From: RGIG6178 sp045118975
GTDB lineage: Bacteria > Bacillota_I > Bacilli_A > RFN20 > DUOF01
Assembly: GCA_045118975.1 (NCBI GenBank)
Contig: JBGVCT010000006.1
Location: 1-64,000 of the forward strand
Reading direction: 5' to 3'
Length of the DNA stretch: 64,000 nt
The number at the start of each line of letters is the position of its first letter. Positions within the stretch are counted from its first letter, which is position 1. The notes under the pieces are model-generated. The model saw nothing but the letters and a program-made list of their open reading frames with translations, was not told where the DNA came from and searched no databases. Below are positions 58,672 through 64,000 of the stretch, one piece after another. The position numbers and the translations under genes are program-made.

Positions 58672-60747
58672 ATGGCTCGTGATTGTTCACTAGAAAAAAC
58701 AAGAAACATTGGAATTATGGCTCACATCGATGCTGGAAAGACTACTATGTCTGAAAGAATTCTTTTCTACACTGGTGTTAACCATAAGATTGGTGATACT
58801 CATGATGGTACAGCTACAATGGACTGGATGGTTCAAGAGCAAGAAAGAGGTATTACAATTACTTCTGCTGCAACAACAGTTCACTGGAACGATAACAGAA
58901 TTAACATTATCGATACTCCTGGTCACGTAGACTTCACTGTAGAGGTTGAAAGATCACTTAGAGTACTTGATGGTGCTGTTACTCTATTAGATGGAAAAAA
59001 CGGAGTAGAACCACAAACTGAAACTGTATGGAACCAAGGCGTTAAATATGGTGTTCCTCGTATCGTTTTTGTAAACAAAATGGATGCAATTGGTGCTGAC
59101 TTTAAGATGAGTGTTGAATCTCTTCACTCTAAATTAGGTGCTGATGCTCATCCTATCAACTTCCCAATTGGATGCGAAAGCTCTTTAGCTGGTGTTGTTG
59201 ATGTTATTAACCGTAAAGCAATCTATTTTGAAGGCGCTAACGGTGAAAAAGTAGTTGAAAAAGAAGTACCTGCTGATTTAGTAGATGAATGTGAAGCATA
59301 TAGAGCAGAGTTAGTTGAAGCTTTAGCTAACTATGATGATGATTTCATGATGAAGGTACTAGAAGGTGAAGAAGTATCAGTTGACGAAATTAAAGCAGTT
59401 ATTCGTAAGGCTGTTCTATCTTGCCAATTCTATCCAGTATTAGGTGGAAGTGCTTATAAGAAGAAAGGTGTTCAACCTTTAATCGATGCTATTATCGAAT
59501 ACTTACCATCTCCACTTGATATCCCACCTGCTAAAGGTGTAGATGCAAATGGTAATGAAGTAGAATTAGCAGTTTCTGATGATTCTCCATTTGCTGCTTT
59601 GGCTTTCAAAGTTGCAACTGACCCATTTGTTGGAAAATTAACTTTCTTTAGAGTATATGCTGGTAAGGCAGAAGCTGGTAGTTATGTTTATAACTCAACT
59701 AAAGAAACAAAAGAAAGATTCGGAAGAATCGTTCAAATGCATGCTAATGCAAGAAAAGAAATTCCTGCAGTTTATGCTGGTGATATAGCTGCTGCTGTTG
59801 GTTTAAAGAATACTGTTACTGGAGATACTTTATGTGATGAAAGTTACGAAGTAATTCTAGAAAAAATGGAATTCGCAGAACCAGTTATTCAACTTGCTAT
59901 TGAACCAAAAACTAAGAGTGACCAAGAAAAACTTGGTATTGCTTTAGGAAAATTAGCAGAAGAAGATCCAACTTTCAAGGCTTATACAAACCAAGAAACT
60001 GGACAAACTATTATCGCTGGTATGGGCGAACTTCACCTTGATATCATCGTTGATAGATTAAAGAGAGAATTCAAAGTTGAAGCTAACGTTGGTGCACCTC
60101 AAGTTGCATATCGTGAAACTATTAAACAAGAAGCTGATTGTGAAGGTAAATACATTCGTCAATCTGGTGGTAGAGGACAATATGGTCACGTTAAAATTAA
60201 ACTTGAACCTAATGTTGGTAAAGGCTATGAATTCGTTGATGCAATCGTTGGTGGAGCTGTTCCAAGAGAATATATTAAACCAACTGATGAAGGATTAAAG
60301 GATGCACTAAGCAAGGGTATCTTAGCTGGCTATCCAGTAATCGATGTAAAGGCTACTCTATTTGATGGATCATACCATGATGTTGACTCATCTGAAATGG
60401 CCTTCAAAGTTGCTGCTAGTATGGCATTAAGAGAAGCTGCTGTTAAGTGTAAACCAGTATTACTTGAACCTGTTATGAAGGTTGAAGTAGTAGTACCAGT
60501 TGAGTACCAAGGTGACGCAATGGGTGACGTAAGTAGTAGAAGAGGTAGAATCGAAGATACTCGTAGTAGAGGTAACTCTATCGTTATCGATGCTTATGTA
60601 CCACTAGCTGAAATGTTTGGTTATGCAACTGACCTACGTTCTTTCACTCAAGGTAGAGGTAACTACACAATGGTATTCTACAGATATGAAGAAGCACCAA
60701 GAAATGTTACTGAAGCTGTAATCAAAAAGAACGCAGTAAATAATTAA
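58672..60747 (+). CDS. fusA: Elongation factor G
   Basis: A 691-residue translocation GTPase. G1 is AHIDAGKTT, G3 is DTPGHVDF and G4 is NKMD; domains II-V follow, including GGRGQYGHV in domain IV. Full length. Codon choice is strongly biased, as in the ribosomal genes. A 79-nt gap precedes tuf. Confidence 0.99.
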   Translation: MARDCSLEKTRNIGIMAHIDAGKTTMSERILFYTGVNHKIGDTHDGTATMDWMVQEQERGITITSAATTVHWNDNRINIIDTPGHVDFTVEVERSLRVLDGAVTLLDGKNGVEPQTETVWNQGVKYGVPRIVFVNKMDAIGADFKMSVESLHSKLGADAHPINFPIGCESSLAGVVDVINRKAIYFEGANGEKVVEKEVPADLVDECEAYRAELVEALANYDDDFMMKVLEGEEVSVDEIKAVIRKAVLSCQFYPVLGGSAYKKKGVQPLIDAIIEYLPSPLDIPPAKGVDANGNEVELAVSDDSPFAALAFKVATDPFVGKLTFFRVYAGKAEAGSYVYNSTKETKERFGRIVQMHANARKEIPAVYAGDIAAAVGLKNTVTGDTLCDESYEVILEKMEFAEPVIQLAIEPKTKSDQEKLGIALGKLAEEDPTFKAYTNQETGQTIIAGMGELHLDIIVDRLKREFKVEANVGAPQVAYRETIKQEADCEGKYIRQSGGRGQYGHVKIKLEPNVGKGYEFVDAIVGGAVPREYIKPTDEGLKDALSKGILAGYPVIDVKATLFDGSYHDVDSSEMAFKVAASMALREAAVKCKPVLLEPVMKVEVVVPVEYQGDAMGDVSSRRGRIEDTRSRGNSIVIDAYVPLAEMFGYATDLRSFTQGRGNYTMVFYRYEEAPRNVTEAVIKKNAVNN

Positions 60748-60756
60748 TTATTTATA

Positions 60757-60785
60757 TTGATTATAAAGCACAATTGCTTTATTAT
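60757..60785 (+). promoter_or_regulatory. Possible internal promoter before tuf
   Basis: TTGATT (60757-60762), 17 nt, TATTAT (60780-60785), lying in the fusA-tuf gap. The spacer contains an ATAAAGC / GCTTTAT inverted repeat that could also be a hairpin in read-through RNA. A separate tuf promoter would allow higher EF-Tu output than the rest of the operon. Confidence 0.5.
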
Positions 60786-60826
60786 AGTAATGTCTAAATT
60801 ATACATATTAAGGGGGAAATTTAAAT

Positions 60827-62011
60827 ATGGCAAAACAAAAATTTGACAGAAGTAAACCGCACGTTAATATTGGTACTATTGGACACGTTGACCATGGTAA
60901 GACAACATTAACTGCTGCAATCGCAACAAGACTTGCAAAAGTAACTGGTGGAGTTGCTAAGAGCTATGCTGAAATCGACTCTGCACCAGAAGAAAAAGCA
61001 CGTGGAATCACTATTAACACTGCTCACATCGAATACGAAACTGCTACAAGACACTACGCTCACGTAGACTGTCCAGGCCACGCAGACTATATCAAGAACA
61101 TGATCACTGGTGCTGCTCAAATGGATGGTGCTATCCTAGTTGTAGCTGCTACTGATGGACCAATGCCTCAAACTAAAGAGCATATCCTACTTGCTAGACA
61201 AGTTGGTGTTCCTTACATCGTAGTATTCTTAAACAAATGTGATATGGTTGATGACGAAGAATTAATCGAATTAGCTGAAATGGATATCAGAGATATCTTA
61301 AACGGTTATAACTTCCCTGGAGATGACACTCCAATCATCAGAGGTTCTGCTTTAAAAGCTCTTGAAGGAGATGCTAAATGGGAAGCTGCTATCGATGAAT
61401 TAATGGCAGCTGTAGACAGCTACATTCCTACACCTGAAAGAGATACTGATAAGCCATTCTTAATGCCAGTTGAAGATGTATTCACAATCACTGGTCGTGG
61501 AACAGTTGCTACAGGTAGAGTAGAAAGAGGAATTCTAAAACTTAATGATGAAGTTGAAATCGTTGGTATCAGAGAAACTAAGAAAACAGTTGTTACTGGT
61601 ATCGAAATGTTCAGAAAACTATTAGACTTCGCTCAAGCTGGAGACAACATCGGAGCATTACTTCGTGGTGTTAACAGAGACGAAATCGTAAGAGGTCAAG
61701 TATTAGCTAAAACTGGTTCAGTTAAACCTCACACTAAATTCAAAGCTCAAGTATATGTACTAAGCAAAGAAGAGGGTGGAAGACATAAGCCATTCGTTGC
61801 TAACTATAGACCACAATTCTATTTCAGAACTACTGATATTACAGGTGCTATCAAACTTCCTGATGGAGTAGATATGGTTATGCCTGGTGACAACGTTGAA
61901 ATGGACGTTGAATTAATTCACCCAGTAGCTGTTGAAAACGGTACTAAGTTCTCTATCCGTGAAGGTGGAAAAACTGTTGGTGCTGGTAGCGTAGTTGCTA
62001 TTGAAGAATAA
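60827..62011 (+). CDS. tuf: Elongation factor Tu
   Basis: A 394-residue GTPase that delivers aminoacyl-tRNA. G1 is GHVDHGKTT, G3 is DCPGHADY and G4 is NKCD; the switch I region (EEKARGITINTAHIEYE) and domains II and III are complete. AAGGGGG lies upstream of the ATG. Only one copy is seen in the window. Confidence 0.99.
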   Translation: MAKQKFDRSKPHVNIGTIGHVDHGKTTLTAAIATRLAKVTGGVAKSYAEIDSAPEEKARGITINTAHIEYETATRHYAHVDCPGHADYIKNMITGAAQMDGAILVVAATDGPMPQTKEHILLARQVGVPYIVVFLNKCDMVDDEELIELAEMDIRDILNGYNFPGDDTPIIRGSALKALEGDAKWEAAIDELMAAVDSYIPTPERDTDKPFLMPVEDVFTITGRGTVATGRVERGILKLNDEVEIVGIRETKKTVVTGIEMFRKLLDFAQAGDNIGALLRGVNRDEIVRGQVLAKTGSVKPHTKFKAQVYVLSKEEGGRHKPFVANYRPQFYFRTTDITGAIKLPDGVDMVMPGDNVEMDVELIHPVAVENGTKFSIREGGKTVGAGSVVAIEE

Positions 62012-62073
62012 TAAATAACTTAACAAAGTTAAACAATAAACAAATTTTAGTAGATATTTAAATTAATTTAAAA

Positions 62074-62103
62074 AAAGGGTTGGAGTTGTCCAATCCTTTT
62101 TTT
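62074..62103 (+). terminator. Terminator of the str operon
   Basis: An 11-bp stem 62074-62084 / 62089-62099 (one G-U) with loop GTTG and T to 62103. Confidence 0.9.
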
Positions 62104-62186
62104 GTGTTTTAATGTGGAGAAAAACATTAATTGTTGATTTTGAAATAATGTATTGCTAAAATAGAAGAAGGAATGAGGTGCACTAT

Positions 62187-62804
62187 ATGGCAAGAATGAC
62201 AATTGAAGAAAAGAATAAAGCATATAAGGAGTTTATTATTAGATTTTTATCTAAACCTAATTTATTTGATTATGAAAAATATGCAAAATTACAAGATGGA
62301 CCATCAATTAAGAAACTTGATGAAGTATTACCATTTATAAAAGAAAATATGACTGAAGATCTTTATGATGAGTTTGTAGAGAGAACATTACCTTTAGAGG
62401 CTCGTAAAGGTCACACTCAAGAAGAGGTAGATGCATATAAAGAGGAAATGGCTGCATTAGCTAAAGCTGTAAATTCAGGAAAAGCAGGGTTGATTGATAT
62501 TGTAGATGCTGCTGGAAGTCTTCCTAGATTCGCTTTGATTGTTAAGCAATTAAGATTTAAGTATGGAATAATAGGAGCAAGTTTATTCTCATCTAATATG
62601 ACATATATAGATAACAATTCTTTATATGATAATCCTAATATTGTTTTGACTACAAAACATCTAAATTTAACTGAACAAGATGAACAAAAAATCTATGATG
62701 TTATAAGAAGTAGAGGATTATATTTGAACAATTATACATATAGAGAAGCTCATCAATATGCTCTAAAAAACGGTATTATTAAACCAACAAAAATTACTAG
62801 ATAA
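62187..62804 (+). CDS. Unrecognised cytoplasmic protein between tuf and rplK
   Basis: A 205-residue soluble protein, mostly helical, with no signal peptide, membrane segment or motif I know. It begins MARMTIEEKNKAYKEF. A GTG at 62178 is in frame but falls in the ribosome binding site (GAGGTG, 62175-62180), so the ATG at 62187 is chosen. It is flanked by two terminators, so it forms a one-gene unit between translation operons; no function is implied by that alone. Confidence 0.75.
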   Translation: MARMTIEEKNKAYKEFIIRFLSKPNLFDYEKYAKLQDGPSIKKLDEVLPFIKENMTEDLYDEFVERTLPLEARKGHTQEEVDAYKEEMAALAKAVNSGKAGLIDIVDAAGSLPRFALIVKQLRFKYGIIGASLFSSNMTYIDNNSLYDNPNIVLTTKHLNLTEQDEQKIYDVIRSRGLYLNNYTYREAHQYALKNGIIKPTKITR

Positions 62805-62833
62805 TTTATAAATTATAAATTTATAAAAAAAAC

Positions 62834-62864
62834 AGCAAGATAGAATATTTCTTCTTGCTTTTTT
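62834..62864 (+). terminator. Terminator after the unrecognised gene
   Basis: AGCAAGA (62834-62840) pairs with TCTTGCT (62853-62859) and is followed by T to 62864. Its 3' arm overlaps the -35 box of the rplK promoter. Confidence 0.8.
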
Positions 62865-62883
62865 AGTGAGTTTAGTATATTAT
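62855..62883 (+). promoter_or_regulatory. Promoter of rplK-rplA
   Basis: TTGCTT (62855-62860), 17 nt, TATTAT (62878-62883). The -35 lies in the preceding terminator, an unusually tight arrangement. Confidence 0.6.
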
Positions 62884-62916
62884 ATTTTCCGGTGTATAGA
62901 TATGCACTTTTGCGCA

Positions 62917-62946
62917 GTGGGAAGAATGTAATTCTGTTAGTACCAC
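62917..62946 (+). promoter_or_regulatory. Candidate L1 binding site in the rplK leader
   Basis: GTGG (62917-62920) pairs with CCAC (62943-62946) around an inner stem AGAAT / ATTCT and an asymmetric loop containing GTTAG. This is the layout of the L1 protein site on 23S rRNA that is copied in L11 operon leaders, where free L1 represses translation. It lies 28 nt before the rplK ATG. Confidence 0.6.
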
Positions 62947-62974
62947 GGCCTTAAAGATTATAGGAGGTAAAAAT

Positions 62975-63394
62975 ATGTCTAAGAAAATCGCAAAAGTTGT
63001 TAAAATTCAACTTCCAGGTGGAGAAGCAAAACCAGGTGCTGCATTAGCAAGTGCTGGTATCGTTATGCCAAAGTTCTGTACTGAATTCAATGAGAAGACA
63101 GCAGATCAAAAAGGTAAAACAGTTCCAGTAATTATTACTGCTTATGAAGACAAGTCATTTGATTTTGTTATCAAGACTACTCCAGTTACAAACTTAATTA
63201 AAGATGCTTGTAACATTAAGAGTGGTTCTAGCAATCCTAAGACTACTAAAGTTGCAACTTTATCTTATGAAGATGCAAAGAAGATTGCTGAGTACAAAAT
63301 GCCTGATTTAAATGCTAACGACCTAGATGCTGCAATCAAAATTGTTGCTGGTAGTGCTAGAAGCATGGGCGTAAACGTTGAAGAAAAGAAATAA
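62975..63394 (+). CDS. rplK: 50S ribosomal protein L11
   Basis: A 139-residue uL11 of the GTPase-associated centre. It starts with KIAKVVKIQLPGGEAKPGAAL, and the C-terminal rRNA-binding domain ends IVAGSARSMGVNVE. AGGAGG is 9 nt upstream of the ATG. 79 nt before rplA. Confidence 0.98.
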   Translation: MSKKIAKVVKIQLPGGEAKPGAALASAGIVMPKFCTEFNEKTADQKGKTVPVIITAYEDKSFDFVIKTTPVTNLIKDACNIKSGSSNPKTTKVATLSYEDAKKIAEYKMPDLNANDLDAAIKIVAGSARSMGVNVEEKK

Positions 63395-63426
63395 TAAAAA
63401 AAGAGTTAAATTATAAAAGAATAAAA

Positions 63427-63457
63427 GTGGAAGGATTAACTCGTCCGTTAGAACCAC
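63427..63457 (+). promoter_or_regulatory. Second candidate L1 binding site, before rplA
   Basis: GTGG (63427-63430) pairs with CCAC (63454-63457) around a GGA / TCC inner stem and GTTAG (63447-63451), repeating the design found before rplK. It ends 2 nt before the rplA ribosome binding site (AAGGAGG), so L1 bound here should block its own translation. Confidence 0.6.
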
Positions 63458-63473
63458 AAGGAGGAAAGAAAGA

Positions 63474-64000
63474 ATGAAAAGAGGAAAGAAATATAATCAA
63501 GCTGCTACTTTAATCGAAACAAATAAAGTATATAGCGCTAAAGAAGCTTGTGAATTAGTTAAGAAAACTAGTACTACTAAGTTTGATGCTTCTGTTGATG
63601 TAGCTTTCAATTTAAATATTGATACTCGTTACGCTGAGCAACAAATTAGAGGTGCTGTAGTATTACCTAATGGAACAGGAAAAACTAAGAGAGTTTTAGC
63701 TATCACTAATAAAACTGAAGAAGCTAAAGAAGCTGGAGCAGATTTCGTTGGTGGAAAAGAAATGATCGAAAAGATTACTAAGGAAAACTGGTTTGGATTT
63801 GACGTAATCGTTGCAACTCCAGACATGATGGGTGAACTTGGTAAAGCTGGTAGAATCTTAGGACCAAAAGGATTAATGCCTAACCCTAAGACTGGAACAG
63901 TTAGTGCTGATATTGCTAAGGCAGTAAAAGATATTAAAGCTGGTAAAGTTGAATATAGAGCTGATAAGGAAGGAAATATCAATGTTAGCATTGGTAGAGT
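63474..64000 (+). CDS. rplA: 50S ribosomal protein L1 (partial, runs off the window)
   Basis: The first 175 codons of uL1, which forms the mobile L1 stalk and represses its own operon. RGKKYNQAATLIETNKVYSAKEA and GRILGPKGLMPNPKTGTVS are typical. The gene is cut by the window edge; about 55 codons should remain. Confidence 0.97.
   Translation, partial: MKRGKKYNQAATLIETNKVYSAKEACELVKKTSTTKFDASVDVAFNLNIDTRYAEQQIRGAVVLPNGTGKTKRVLAITNKTEEAKEAGADFVGGKEMIEKITKENWFGFDVIVATPDMMGELGKAGRILGPKGLMPNPKTGTVSADIAKAVKDIKAGKVEYRADKEGNINVSIGR

Noticed and set aside
1..64000. CRISPR arrays, tRNA or rRNA genes, and insertion sequences
   Set aside because: No regularly spaced repeats, no cloverleaf-like segments and no transposase were seen when reading both strands.

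Overview
The window is AT-rich chromosomal DNA from a low-GC Gram-positive bacterium with one membrane. The evidence is AGGAGG-type ribosome binding sites, a zinc-ribbon uS14, a zinc-lid adenylate kinase, Lgt plus several lipoproteins, HelD and parvulin-type foldases. The genetic code is standard: TGA is used as a stop and Trp is TGG. Gene content points to Bacilli, perhaps an Erysipelotrichia- or RF39-like gut lineage. That placement is inference; a marker-gene tree would settle it.

Layout. 1-4400: a small mobilisable element with a repeat region that may be oriT, a putative accessory gene, a MobL-type relaxase, a SHOCT-like small gene and a large serine recombinase. It carries no visible cargo. 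4400-11100: a PLD-family enzyme, an ASCH-HIT fusion, a TraX-like membrane protein (minus), trpS behind a Trp-codon leader-peptide attenuator, an acidic-tailed unknown (minus) and an M20 deacylase. 11100-16830: a DUF11-like gene with a cysteine-rich partner, a membrane alpha/beta hydrolase and a U32 protein. 16900-25900: thyA-folA, then uvrA-lgt-trxB in close succession, then a Ca2+-type P-type ATPase.

26000-40600 is the S10-spc-alpha ribosomal superoperon from rpsJ to rplQ, including secY, adk, map, infA and rpoA, behind a consensus promoter and a structured leader. No rpmD (uL30) lies between rpsE and rplO. Two small membrane-protein genes follow; one carries a PTS EIIB-like domain without the active cysteine. 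41200-48960 (minus) holds helD with its own promoter and structured leader, and a three-gene jetA-jetB-jetC (Wadjet/MksBEF-like) operon with no jetD beside it.

49000-57540 has two small membrane proteins (minus) and four lipoprotein genes that look like a two-gene unit (parvulin-like foldase plus companion) duplicated in tandem. 57580-62100 is the str operon (rpsL, rpsG, fusA, tuf) with a leader that contains a terminator-like hairpin. 62180-64000 holds an unrecognised gene, then rplK and the start of rplA, each preceded by a similar stem-loop that looks like an L1 binding site.

Most promising for follow-up: the complete 1:2 / 2:3 / 3:4 attenuator before trpS, the jetABC operon lacking its nuclease, the candidate helD leader switch, probable AUA starts in the mobile element, and the duplicated L1-type sites. 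No tRNA, rRNA or CRISPR array was seen.
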